Below, piece after piece: positions 9,525 through 18,192 of a DNA stretch of 64,000 nt. Positions within the stretch are counted from its first letter, which is position 1; each line of letters starts with the position of its first letter. The translations under genes and the position numbers were made by a program. Under the pieces are notes generated by a model. It had not been told where the DNA came from. It saw only the letters and a program-made list of their open reading frames with translations, and ran no database searches. The stretch comes from Adhaeribacter terrigena (GTDB lineage Bacteria; Bacteroidota; Bacteroidia; Cytophagales; Hymenobacteraceae), in the NCBI RefSeq assembly GCF_016623615.1, contig NZ_JAEHFX010000009.1:1-64000 (forward strand). Reading direction: 5' to 3'.

Positions 9525-9542
9525 AAAACGATAGCGTTTTTT
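9525..9542. repeat. Dispersed AAAA-NNN-TA-NNN-TTTT element
   Basis: AAAACGATAGCGTTTTTT, third copy of the stop - element - terminator arrangement. Confidence 0.75.
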
Positions 9543-9563
9543 GCTTTAGGTTTGATCTATGAA

Positions 9564-12500
9564 TTATTCCACGATCAGCTTGCGGGTAGCTACGTTTCCT
9601 TCAGAAGCGATCTTCAAGATGTAGATTCCTTTGGCCGTGCCGTTCAGGTTCAGTTGGGTTGTACCGGCGTTGTTGGTTACGGTTTGCTGTTTTATCAGTT
9701 TACCGGTCAGGTCCATTACTTCTACCGAGTAGTTACGGGTAGTAGCAGGTACTTTCAGGTTGAATAAACCATTAGACGGGTTCGGGAACACTACTACGTT
9801 GCTTTGCAGGATGTTCTCTTTCACGCCGGTTGGGCCAGCCACAGTGAATACTTCAATGTTATCGATCAGGTTAGCGGTGCCGCTGCCGTTCTGATAACCT
9901 TCTTTCACGCTGCTGCCGAAGCTGATCTGGATCACGCCGGTGTTTCTGTACGGAGTCAGGTCAACTTTGATCGCTTTCCACGGAGCACCCTGGGAATCGT
10001 AACCACCGAAAGGAGGGTTCAGCGTGTTCTTCAGTTTGCCATTCTCATAAACCGGAATCTGTCTGCCATTAACCGCAATGCGGAAGTTGGTGTTGTAGTG
10101 CGTGGTTTTATACAGCTGCTTCAGGTCGAAGGTCATGATGATCGAGTCATTTCCATTAACAGCAGTATTTAAGCACATTCTGATAGCGGAGAAGAAATCC
10201 GGGTTGCTGAGCCAAGGATCAGTAATGCCTACCGGAACTTCCCAGCTCGAATGATCGATACCTTCCATGATCATGCCTTTGGTAGAACCGGTGCCTTTGC
10301 TTGCCGCAGCACCTTCCGTTATCATAGAGTATTTGTTTGTCACTACTACAGCTGCATCCAGGCCACTCAGCGGGGCTTCGAAGTTTAAGGTAACCGGCAT
10401 GTTTGGCAGTAATGCGTTGGCAACGGTTAAAGTAGTAGCATTGTTGGTGTTATCCTGATCACTTGTCAGGTTGGTAGAACCTTCAATATCGTAAGTGCCA
10501 CGGGCCGCTAAGTTCGCTTTGGTAGTAAAGGTATGGGTAGCGGTTGCGTTTGGAGGCAGGGTGCCGGTCCAGGTGCCGGTACCTGTTGCGGTACCATTTA
10601 CTTTGTAGCTTACCGGAATGGAGGTCTGGGTGTTTGAACCGAAGTTCTTAATGGTAACAGTAACGGTTTCCTGGTTGGTCTGGCCGCAACCTGATACCGG
10701 GCCGGAAACAGCAATTACTGCTACATCATTAGGTGGTACAGAGAATTCGTAAGCCCCTGGGTCTGGAGTAGTAGTGCTGCGAACTGTGCCTACAATGTCG
10801 TTTGGAACGTTCTGGCCGCTGATGCCGGCGTTATCGATTGCTACCGAGTTAGGGCGCAGGTTACCGGTTGCCAGATTGAAGTATAACGGATCGCTGGAAA
10901 CGCTGGCCTGGTCGTAAGCATTGCTGTTAACAGTTTTCCAGTCGGCTAATGTATTTCGGTTTGAAGAATAATAGCCTACGCTGCCGCCCGGTACATAATA
11001 GTTATTGCCATTGCTTACCAGGGAGATAGTAGTAGAGCCTAAGTAGATAGCATGTTTTGTACCGGTAGTGCCGGCATCGATGCTGATGATGTTGTTGGTG
11101 AACTTCACGTTGGTAGACGCAGACAGGAAGTACATGCCGCGTAACGTACCGGTGCCGGTATAATTCGGGTTGTGTAAAGCTACCGTATTATGAATGTAAT
11201 GGGTGCCGTTGCCGCCGCTGTTGTAAAAGCCATAAGCAGAACCCTGGTCTGGTACAACGTTATAGATTGCGTTGTTTTTCACCACGTTTTCAGAACCAAC
11301 ACTAGAACCTACGGCAATATAAATGCCGTAAATGGTACCGTTCTGGGTACCTGAAACATCATTAACGTTGTGAATCCGGTTCTTGCTGATGGTGTTGCCG
11401 GTAGAGGCAGTTGAGAAATACATGCCATACATCCAGCCGCCATTGGTGCGGGTAGCACGGCTGATGTCGTTTCCTTCTATCAGGTTGTTCGCACCGTAAT
11501 AGAAATACATACCATAATAGTATGGGTCTCTGATCTGGTTGTTGATATATTGGTTGTTGTTTGCCGGAGCAGCGGAGCTACCGTAATTATAAACGCCGTA
11601 GTAACCACCTTTCACAATGTTGTTCTGGAAGAGGTTGTTGGTGTTGGCACCGGTCTGTAAACGGATACCATACGAAGTGCTGGTGGTAGAAGTGCTTAGG
11701 GAAACAGTATTGCCAGTAAAGTGGTTGTTCTGCGCGCCATTCGTTAAATATAAACCAGAGCCGCTAAGAGAGTTCGGGTCAGCATTCAGAACCAGGTTGT
11801 TAAAACGCATATACTTTGTACCGTTCAGCGTGATCATAGCATCAGTGCTTGAAATGCCGCTGCTAAGAACGTTGCCATTGCCGTTAAAAGTAACGGTATT
11901 TAATGCAGTGGTGCCCGGTACGTTCCCGATGGTAATCTTCTCGTTGTAAGGGCCTGAACCAGCTACAACGTTAAAAGTTACCGGGCCAGAGATACCGCAG
12001 CTGCTAATGGCCTGAACAGCCGAAGCAAAACTGGTAAAGTTAGTGGCCGAAGAAGGTGCATTTTTATTAATGGTTAATGTACCGCTTAAAGCGTTACATG
12101 CAATAACCGAAACTACGGTAGTATCATTAAAAGGAAGTCCGTCGGCAACGCCGTTTGGTAAACGGGTCCAGGCTTTAACAGTGTAAGTACCTGCGGCAAA
12201 GTTGTTGCTGCCAATGGTAATAGGGGTAGAAGAAGCGTTAAGCGCCAGTGGCGTAGTAAAGGTATGGTTAATGGTAGTTACCGGGCCATTGCCGATGCGG
12301 AAACCAAGTGTAGCAGAAGTAAGGGGTGAAGTACCGTAATTTTTAACCGTTACTTGTACCGGGGTAGCTGCTCCTGGAGTAACAGGGGTAGCCGGGGAGT
12401 TGATCACAGTTACACCTGCATCGTTTGCCGGGGTATCGTAAATTGTGAAATCATCGAAAGCAACACCATCGTAGCTGTTTACGCTAAGGTCGGAACCGAA

Positions 12501-13073
12501 TGCAAGGCGCAGTCTTACGTTAGCTTGTCCGCCCAAGCCGGTTAAAACGTGTTTGGCTGTTACCCAGCCGCCGCTGCTCAGGGTGCCGGAGCCGCTCCAG
12601 CCAATAGACTGCCCGCCCGGGGCACCGCTGATGCTGCTGTTGTTGTACCAGTTGTTCGGGGCACCTACCGTACCAATGGTCTGCCAGGTTGTGCCGCCGT
12701 TGGTGGAAGCCTGTAGTACAGTTCCGTCCCAGCCGTTTTCCGAATCCCACCAGATCTTCATCTGCACAATAGGAGCGATCATGGTGCTCATATTGAGGCA
12801 AGGGCTCAGCACATAGCTGTCTTCGTCGTTGTTGTAATTTCCGGTTGGGTTGGTGGTCCAGGCTTTTGTACCGGAAGCTGCGCCTGTGATCGCAGATTTT
12901 GCTGGTGTTCCGAGGGCCCAGCTATTATTCGAGCCGCCCGTTGTCCAGCCATGGTTCGCTCCCTCAAAATTTTCGAAATAAGGGAAAGTAGTGATGGTTG
13001 TGGTACAGGTTTGCCCCCAGGCAACCCCTGTCAGCATCCACAGAAAGAGTGATAGCGGTAAAAGTCTTTTCAT
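9564..13073 (-). CDS. Secreted jelly-roll/beta-helix protein with T9SS type A sorting domain
   Basis: 1169 residues from the ATG at 13073 (signal peptide MKRLLPLSLFLWMLTG, cleavage near AWGQ); 30 further upstream codons lack signal-peptide character and are excluded. Order: MAM/jelly-roll-like domain (about 22-215) closely similar to the truncated gene at 1-943, a CARDB-like module (about 220-335), parallel beta-helix (about 345-772), second CARDB-like module, jelly-roll-like module and type A sorting domain (last 82 residues, differing from the neighbours at only a few positions). Exported by the T9SS by inference. Function unknown; adhesion or polysaccharide binding would fit the modules. 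Confidence 0.9.
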   Translation of the reverse strand: MKRLLPLSLFLWMLTGVAWGQTCTTTITTFPYFENFEGANHGWTTGGSNNSWALGTPAKSAITGAASGTKAWTTNPTGNYNNDEDSYVLSPCLNMSTMIAPIVQMKIWWDSENGWDGTVLQASTNGGTTWQTIGTVGAPNNWYNNSSISGAPGGQSIGWSGSGTLSSGGWVTAKHVLTGLGGQANVRLRLAFGSDLSVNSYDGVAFDDFTIYDTPANDAGVTVINSPATPVTPGAATPVQVTVKNYGTSPLTSATLGFRIGNGPVTTINHTFTTPLALNASSTPITIGSNNFAAGTYTVKAWTRLPNGVADGLPFNDTTVVSVIACNALSGTLTINKNAPSSATNFTSFASAVQAISSCGISGPVTFNVVAGSGPYNEKITIGNVPGTTALNTVTFNGNGNVLSSGISSTDAMITLNGTKYMRFNNLVLNADPNSLSGSGLYLTNGAQNNHFTGNTVSLSTSTTSTSYGIRLQTGANTNNLFQNNIVKGGYYGVYNYGSSAAPANNNQYINNQIRDPYYYGMYFYYGANNLIEGNDISRATRTNGGWMYGMYFSTASTGNTISKNRIHNVNDVSGTQNGTIYGIYIAVGSSVGSENVVKNNAIYNVVPDQGSAYGFYNSGGNGTHYIHNTVALHNPNYTGTGTLRGMYFLSASTNVKFTNNIISIDAGTTGTKHAIYLGSTTISLVSNGNNYYVPGGSVGYYSSNRNTLADWKTVNSNAYDQASVSSDPLYFNLATGNLRPNSVAIDNAGISGQNVPNDIVGTVRSTTTPDPGAYEFSVPPNDVAVIAVSGPVSGCGQTNQETVTVTIKNFGSNTQTSIPVSYKVNGTATGTGTWTGTLPPNATATHTFTTKANLAARGTYDIEGSTNLTSDQDNTNNATTLTVANALLPNMPVTLNFEAPLSGLDAAVVVTNKYSMITEGAAASKGTGSTKGMIMEGIDHSSWEVPVGITDPWLSNPDFFSAIRMCLNTAVNGNDSIIMTFDLKQLYKTTHYNTNFRIAVNGRQIPVYENGKLKNTLNPPFGGYDSQGAPWKAIKVDLTPYRNTGVIQISFGSSVKEGYQNGSGTANLIDNIEVFTVAGPTGVKENILQSNVVVFPNPSNGLFNLKVPATTRNYSVEVMDLTGKLIKQQTVTNNAGTTQLNLNGTAKGIYILKIASEGNVATRKLIVE

Positions 13074-13484
13074 TAAACAGAAATTAAGAAGTGATAGGAA
13101 TGATTGTTCGCTCAATTTATGATTTCTATAATAATAAGCAAAACATAAGCAACTAATTTCCAAGGTTTTTTAGTGAAGAAAACATAACATAATGTTAATG
13201 TGTTTTGTGTGCGATGTTGTCATGTTAAACAGAATTTTCAGGGATATGTTTATATGTTGGCCGGTTAAAGTGCTGTATTGGTGCCGGGCTTTTGCCACTT
13301 TTTAAGTAGTTATCAGCAAGCAGGTGTACCTTCTTTTTAATTTTTATTTCCCTTTTATTTAAAGCAGCATTCAGAAAATTATTGATTTCGCTCCGGAAGC
13401 GGAAACCCGAAACGGACAGTTTATCAGCTTCTATTGAGCTGGCTAAGCTTTAAACCGGAACTTCCTTCCATACTTTTTGCGGCC

Positions 13485-13501
13485 AAAACCCTACCGTTTT
13501 T
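13485..13501. repeat. Dispersed AAAA-NNN-TA-NNN-TTTT element
   Basis: AAAACCCTACCGTTTTT, half-sites CCC and CGG. Confidence 0.7.
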
Positions 13502-13516
13502 AATTGGAATGGTTAA

Positions 13517-13533
13517 AAAACGCTATCCTTTTT
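13517..13533. repeat. Dispersed AAAA-NNN-TA-NNN-TTTT element
   Basis: AAAACGCTATCCTTTTT, half-sites CGC and GGA, 15 bases after the previous copy and overlapping the candidate -33 region of feoAB. Confidence 0.65.
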
Positions 13534-13562
13534 GGATTAAAAAGAAACCTGCCGTAACTTGC
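13531..13562 (+). promoter_or_regulatory. Candidate Bacteroidetes-type promoter of feoAB
   Basis: TTTG at 13531-13534 and TAACTTG at 13555-13561 are 20 bases apart, matching the TTTG-N19ish-TAnnTTTG pattern used by Bacteroidetes sigma factor; it lies about 38 bases before the feoA start. No iron-regulator site was identified. Confidence 0.4.
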
Positions 13563-13599
13563 ATCTGTTTATACTGAGTCTAAATAAGAATAAGCGGCT

Positions 13600-13830
13600 G
13601 TGCAGAAAGAAAAAAGCGTTCGGGATTTAAAGGTCGGGGAATCAGGCACTATTTGGCGGCTGAAAGATCCGGAAATGGGGTTGAAACTGCTCGAGATGGG
13701 CTGCATTCCAGGCACTACGGTTAAACTCAACAGCCGCGCCCCGCTTGGCGATCCGATCACGATTATTATAAACGATTATACGCTTTCCCTGCGTTTAGAT
13801 GAAGCAGAAACCATTCTGCTGAAAGCTTAG
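13600..13830 (+). CDS. feoA: FeoA, ferrous iron transport accessory protein
   Basis: 76 residues, GTG start. Small SH3-like fold protein with the family pattern LKVGESGTIWRL ... LLEMGCIPGTTV ... ITIIINDYTLSLRLDEA. FeoA interacts with the cytoplasmic part of FeoB and supports Fe(II) uptake. The stop lies three bases before feoB, so the two are co-transcribed. Confidence 0.93.
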   Translation: MQKEKSVRDLKVGESGTIWRLKDPEMGLKLLEMGCIPGTTVKLNSRAPLGDPITIIINDYTLSLRLDEAETILLKA

Positions 13831-13833
13831 TCT

Positions 13834-15990
13834 ATGCCAGAAGTTCTCATTTCACCGGAAGAAAAACGGGCGAGCCAGAGTGCGCCTCAACCCCGTGTTC
13901 CCCGGATCGCGCTTATAGGTAATCCGAATTCCGGCAAAACCTCGCTTTTCAACCAGCTTACCGGCTTAAACCAGAAAGTAGGCAACTTCCCTGGCGTAAC
14001 CGTCGATAAGAAAACCGGCATCAGCCAGCTTACGCCTAACCTCAAGGCCCAGATCATTGACCTTCCCGGCACGTATTCGCTTTACCCGAAGTCACTGGAT
14101 GAAAAAGTGATCATCGATCTGATCCACAACAAAAGATCGGAAGCCTATCCGGATCTGATCATTGTAACGGCTGATGCTTCGAACCTGAAACGCAACCTGT
14201 TACTTTTTACCCAACTCGCTGATCTGGGTTTGCCTTTGGTGCTTGCCCTGAACATGATGGACGTGGCCGAAGAGCACGGCGTGCAAATAAACGTAGAGCA
14301 ACTGCAGCAGGATCTGGGCGTGCCGGTTATTCCGATGAATGCCCGCAAAGGCATTGGCATTACGGCGCTGAAAATTCTGGCCTCGCAGCAGCTTGCCGGT
14401 TTAAACCAGCCTTTCTATCAGATTCCCGAAGAACTGCTTACCCTGGTGCGCCAGATCCGGTATTACTTCGAACTGAAAAACGATTACCTGGCGCTGCATT
14501 ACGCGCACCAGTACAAAAAATTAAGCTTCCTTGCCGACGACGATAAAAGCTACATCGAAGACCTGCTGAAGGAAAATAAATTCGATTCGAACACGCTGCA
14601 GGCTACCGAAACCATTGAACGCTACACCGTTATAAACGAGTTGCTGCTCGATTCGGTGCGGGTGGTAAAAGCGGAAACGAACGAACAGTTCAGCAACAAA
14701 CTCGATAAGGTACTAACCCATAAGGTTTTCGGTTATCTGATTTTCTTTGCGGTTTTGTTCCTGATGTTCCAGGCTATTTTTGCCTGGGCCAGCTATCCGA
14801 TGGATCTGATCGATGCCGGTATCGGGGCTTTGAACGGCTTTATTCACGAGCGCGTTAGCGGCCCTTTGGTCGATCTTTTAACTGAAGGCATTATTGCCGG
14901 TCTAGGCGGGATTTTGATCTTTATTCCGCAGATCGCCATTTTGTTTGCCTTTATTGCCATTCTGGAAGAAACCGGTTACATGGCCCGCGTGACGTTTATG
15001 ATGGACAAGATCATGCGTAAATTCGGGCTCAGCGGTAAAAGTGTGGTGCCCTTAATTTCCGGCGCTGCCTGTGCCGTGCCAGCCATTATGAGCACGCGCA
15101 CCATCGATAACTGGAAAGACCGCATGATCACGATCTTCGTGACGCCGCTCATGAGTTGCTCGGCCCGCATCCCGATTTACACGGTTATCATTGCCCTGAT
15201 CATTCCCGAAAAGTATTACTTCGGCTTCCTGAATTTGCAGGGCATTGTGCTTATGGGTATGTATCTGCTCGGTTTTGTGGCGGCATTGCTTTCGGCCATG
15301 GCGCTGAAATTTTTCCTGAAAACCAAAGAGCGGAGTTTCTTTATCATGGAATTCCCTACTTACAAAATGCCGCGCTGGAAAAATGTGGGTTTAACCATTG
15401 TAGAAAAAGTAAAAGCGTTCGTTTTCCAGGCGGGTAAAGTGATCCTAGCTATTTCGGTTATTCTGTGGGTACTGGCTACTTACGGCCCCGGAAACGCTAT
15501 GGAAAATGCCGAAAAAACTGCCACCGCCGAAGCGCAAAAACTGAACCTGACCGAAGAAGAGACCGCTAATAAAATTGCTTCCTACAAACTCGAATCTTCC
15601 TACGCCGGAGAGTTCGGTCACTTCATTGAGCCGGCCATCCGCCCGATGGGTTACGACTGGAAAATCGGCATTGCCTTGCTGACTTCCTTTGCTGCCCGCG
15701 AGGTGTTCGTAGGAACCATGGCCACCATTTACAGCGTGGGCGCTGAGGAAGAAGAAGCCACGATCCAACAGAAATTAGCGATGGAAAAAGACGAGAACGG
15801 GGAGATGTTCTTCAACCCGGCGCGTGGTTTTTCTTTGCTGCTGTTCTACGCGTTTGCCATGCAGTGCATGAGTACCATTGCCGTAGTGTACCGCGAAACC
15901 AAAGGCTGGAAATGGCCGATCCTGCAAGCTCTCTACATGACCGGTTTAGCCTACGTTTCGGCCTGGGCAGCTTATAGCTGGCTGTCGTGA
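13834..15990 (+). CDS. feoB: FeoB, ferrous iron transporter
   Basis: 718 residues, the usual length for FeoB. N-terminal G domain with G1 GNPNSGKTS (29-37), G3 DLPG (75-78) and G4 NMMD (139-142), followed by a GDI-like helical region, then a polytopic membrane domain with the two Gate motifs (around GGILIFIPQIAILFAFIAIL and the later FAAREVFVGTMATIYSVG stretch). Imports Fe(II) across the inner membrane. Directly downstream of feoA; a terminator follows the stop. Confidence 0.96.
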   Translation: MPEVLISPEEKRASQSAPQPRVPRIALIGNPNSGKTSLFNQLTGLNQKVGNFPGVTVDKKTGISQLTPNLKAQIIDLPGTYSLYPKSLDEKVIIDLIHNKRSEAYPDLIIVTADASNLKRNLLLFTQLADLGLPLVLALNMMDVAEEHGVQINVEQLQQDLGVPVIPMNARKGIGITALKILASQQLAGLNQPFYQIPEELLTLVRQIRYYFELKNDYLALHYAHQYKKLSFLADDDKSYIEDLLKENKFDSNTLQATETIERYTVINELLLDSVRVVKAETNEQFSNKLDKVLTHKVFGYLIFFAVLFLMFQAIFAWASYPMDLIDAGIGALNGFIHERVSGPLVDLLTEGIIAGLGGILIFIPQIAILFAFIAILEETGYMARVTFMMDKIMRKFGLSGKSVVPLISGAACAVPAIMSTRTIDNWKDRMITIFVTPLMSCSARIPIYTVIIALIIPEKYYFGFLNLQGIVLMGMYLLGFVAALLSAMALKFFLKTKERSFFIMEFPTYKMPRWKNVGLTIVEKVKAFVFQAGKVILAISVILWVLATYGPGNAMENAEKTATAEAQKLNLTEEETANKIASYKLESSYAGEFGHFIEPAIRPMGYDWKIGIALLTSFAAREVFVGTMATIYSVGAEEEEATIQQKLAMEKDENGEMFFNPARGFSLLLFYAFAMQCMSTIAVVYRETKGWKWPILQALYMTGLAYVSAWAAYSWLS

Positions 15991-15998
15991 CCCCACCC

Positions 15999-16030
15999 AG
16001 CCCTCTCCTGATTCAGGGGAGGGCTTTTTT
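15999..16030 (+). terminator. Rho-independent terminator of feoAB
   Basis: Stem AGCCCTCTCCTGA/TCAGGGGAGGGCT (one G-U pair) followed by six T, just after the feoB stop. Confidence 0.85.
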
Positions 16031-16085
16031 GCTACTGCAGCAATGATTTAGCGACAGAGATTGCACACAAGGATTAAAGGTTAAA

Positions 16086-16264
16086 GCATGTCGCAAGTTT
16101 AGGCGCAGCCGTAACTTGTGACTTTCCTGATAGCCAGTTTAGAAAGGCGGGAGCTGCTGATCAATTATTTCAAAATTTCATAGCAGCGACTTTGATTGCC
16201 TTGCAGGCAAGGCCAGTTGCAAACTGGCCAATGATTTACGGCTGCGCCTAAACTTGCCGCATGC
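16086..16264. repeat. MITE-like element with 29-base terminal inverted repeats
   Basis: Left arm 16086-16114 and right arm 16236-16264 are inverted copies with two mismatches (core CAAGTTTAGGCGCAGCCGTA). The interior has a second hairpin GGCCAGTT/AACTGGCC at about 16211-16229. No ORF inside; no clear target-site duplication. Confidence 0.75.
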
Positions 16265-16271
16265 ATGGGGC

Positions 16272-16286
16272 AAAACGCTATGCTTT
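16272..16286. repeat. Dispersed AAAA-NNN-TA-NNN-TTTT element
   Basis: AAAACGCTATGCTTT, half-sites CGC and GCA, just outside the inverted-repeat element. Confidence 0.65.
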
Positions 16287-16440
16287 CAGGCTTCAAAACT
16301 CAATAGCAAACTTTATTACCAACCGGATGAGATCTGGCAAGGCCGAACCTGCGGTTTCACCTCACGTCGACATGACCGGATAAAAAAAAATCCCTGCAAG
16401 TTTACCCTTTGGAGGAGTAGGAAGGGATCACTATTAGGAT

Positions 16441-16487
16441 AAAACAAAAGCGTCTGCAGGATTTATGCCTGCAGGCGCTTTTGTTTT
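16441..16487 (-). terminator. Rho-independent terminator
   Basis: Long stem (AAAACAAAAGCG.CTGCAGG against its complement 16468-16487) between feoB and the aminotransferase stop at 16503. A/T tracts on both sides could make it work in both directions. Confidence 0.85.
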
Positions 16488-16502
16488 ATCCAGCTTACAG
16501 AA

Positions 16503-17759
16503 TTACTGAAGCTGCGCCAGGAAGTTTTCCAGTTTCGAAAGCATTTCGGAGATTTCTTCGGTTTTGCTGGTGCCTACGCTCAGGCGGTACCAGGGCGAAT
16601 CGGGGCTGGCACCGAAGGCGTAGAACGGTACAAGGGCCAGTTTGGCTTCGCTTAAAAGCAGATCGGTAACCATGCCCTGGTTTTCAAGCTTTTGTCCCTG
16701 ATAAGATTTGCCTACCAGATCCATCCGGATGGTGAGGTAAATGGCGGCTTGGGGAGCAACGGCATCCAGCGCATAGCCTTTCTCTTTCAGGTCGATTATG
16801 CCTTGGTAAAACGCCAGTAAACGCGCTTCAAGCCTGGCTTTAAATTCCGTCAGGAAATTATTTATGGCATCTGGCTGAAGCAGGAAATCGGCGGCGGCTT
16901 TCTGCTCCGCCATGGGTGCCCAGGCCCCGATATGGCTGAGCAGGGCTTTCATTTTGCCTATCACATTGGCCGGCCCCAGCGACCAGCCTACCCGCACCCC
17001 GGTTGCCGCAAACGCTTTCGACATGCCATCGATAAAAATGGTGTAGGCTTTCATTTCCGGCCGTAAGGAAACCGGGTTGTAGTGTTGCGTTTCGCCGTAG
17101 GTCAGGGTGAAATAGATCTGATCGAACATGACGTAAAGCTTCTTTTCTTCCGGGCTGCGGCGCGCGTTTTCTGCAAGCACCAGGTCACAAATTTTTTCCA
17201 GTTCTTCTTTGCTGAAAGTGGTGCCGGTCGGGTTTTGCGGAGTGCAGAGGCAAAGCAAGGCGGCCCCTTGCATGTGCGGTTCCAGCTGGGCGGCCGTCGG
17301 CATAAAATTGTTTTCCGGCAGGGCTTCTATTACGCAATGAGTGCCGCCGGTCATGTGCACGTAATGGTTGTTGTTCCAGGAAGGTACGGCGTAAATCACT
17401 TTGTCTCCCGGATCTACCACCGTGCGGAAAAGGGAGTAGATCAGCGGCCGGCCGCCGCTGGCGATCTGGATCTCGGATATATCGTAGGTAAGGCCTTCCC
17501 GTTCCTGAATGAATTGCACCACCGCCTGCCGGAGCTCCAGTACGCCTTCGCCGGGAGGATAATTGGTATAATGATGCTGATAACTGTCGATGATGCCGGC
17601 TTCGAGTTCTAGGGGAATGGGGAAAATGTTCGGGTCGAAATCGCCGATGGTGTAGTTGTAGATCTTTTCGCCGTTGCGGATGCGGGCGCTGATCTGGTTG
17701 CCTAAGCGGACGATTTCGGAGCCGATAAGGGTTTCGGCAAGCTGGCTTAATCTGGTCAT
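16503..17759 (-). CDS. Pyridoxal-phosphate aminotransferase, class I/II
   Basis: 418 residues. Fold type I aminotransferase: substrate/PLP contacts in ASGGRPLIYSLF (about 100-111), NPTGT (176-180), D213 and Y216 in MFDQIYF, PLP Schiff-base Lys248 in DGMSKAFAATG and Arg256. Related to aspartate/aromatic aminotransferases. The exact amino acid substrate cannot be fixed from sequence. Single gene flanked by terminators on both sides. Confidence 0.9.
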   Translation of the reverse strand: MTRLSQLAETLIGSEIVRLGNQISARIRNGEKIYNYTIGDFDPNIFPIPLELEAGIIDSYQHHYTNYPPGEGVLELRQAVVQFIQEREGLTYDISEIQIASGGRPLIYSLFRTVVDPGDKVIYAVPSWNNNHYVHMTGGTHCVIEALPENNFMPTAAQLEPHMQGAALLCLCTPQNPTGTTFSKEELEKICDLVLAENARRSPEEKKLYVMFDQIYFTLTYGETQHYNPVSLRPEMKAYTIFIDGMSKAFAATGVRVGWSLGPANVIGKMKALLSHIGAWAPMAEQKAAADFLLQPDAINNFLTEFKARLEARLLAFYQGIIDLKEKGYALDAVAPQAAIYLTIRMDLVGKSYQGQKLENQGMVTDLLLSEAKLALVPFYAFGASPDSPWYRLSVGTSKTEEISEMLSKLENFLAQLQ

Positions 17760-17792
17760 GGTAAGAAAATAAGGGTGCTAGGAAGAGAACAT

Positions 17793-17820
17793 AAAAAAAG
17801 CCCGCCAGTTTTGGCAAGCT
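17793..17820 (-). terminator. Candidate terminator upstream of the aminotransferase gene
   Basis: On the minus strand a 9-bp stem (AGCTTGCCA/TGGCGGGCT, two G-U pairs) is followed by seven T. It would stop transcripts arriving from the methyltransferase side. Confidence 0.6.
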
Positions 17821-17866
17821 TTCGGTTTATGCGGAAAAATAATTTTCTGACGTTACGCTGGCAGGA

Positions 17867-18134
17867 TTGTCTGAACACGATTTTATGGATTGAAAAGATG
17901 AACAGGATTTCATTTCGAAAAAAAATATTCAAATTCAGGAGAAAAGCTGGCTAAGTCCATAAAGAGAAAATTGCGATCAAAGCACGGTGAAAGTTTTGAA
18001 ATGAATACTAATTTTAAAGCAGGGGTTTCGGTTACCTTTTAACTTTCATTTCCTGATTACACTCTGAGGCTGAAATAATTCTTTTAGCGAAAAATCAGGT
18101 GAATCCTTTAATCCTTAAAATCGCGTTCAGACAA
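17867..18134. repeat. Inverted-repeat element with TTGTCTGAACACGATTTT ends, copy 1
   Basis: Starts TTGTCTGAACACGATTTT and ends AAAATCGCGTTCAGACAA, its reverse complement with one change. 268 bases, no ORF. A second element with the same ends lies at 52887-53169. Confidence 0.8.
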
Positions 18135-18176
18135 AAAGAACGTGGAATAATCGCAAACCAGGACTTTTCGCGCCCC

Positions 18177-18192
18177 AAACCCTAGCGTTTTA
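18177..18192. repeat. Dispersed AAAA-NNN-TA-NNN-TTTT element overlapping a stop codon
   Basis: AAACCCTAGCGTTTTA, half-sites CCC and CGC. Its last three bases are the reverse complement of the TAA stop of the methyltransferase gene. Confidence 0.7.

Larger units (their letters stand above)
13074..13599. other. Divergent intergenic region before feoAB
   Basis: 526 bases between the divergent secreted-protein and feoA genes. Holds two dispersed elements (13485, 13517) and the candidate feoAB promoter. No gene seen. Confidence 0.6.
15991..16502. other. Convergent intergenic region after feoB
   Basis: 512 bases between convergent genes: feoB terminator, a 179-base inverted-repeat element (16086-16264), a dispersed element (16272) and the terminator of the aminotransferase gene. 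No gene seen. Confidence 0.6.
17760..18189. other. Intergenic region with inverted-repeat element
   Basis: 430 bases: a minus-strand terminator (17793-17820), a 268-base element bounded by inverted TTGTCTGAACACG-type ends, and a dispersed element next to the methyltransferase stop. No gene seen. Confidence 0.6.

Noticed and set aside
17185-17817. 210-codon frame overlapping the aminotransferase in another frame
   Set aside because: Pro/Arg/His-rich out-of-frame translation, no homology; the aminotransferase frame carries all catalytic motifs.
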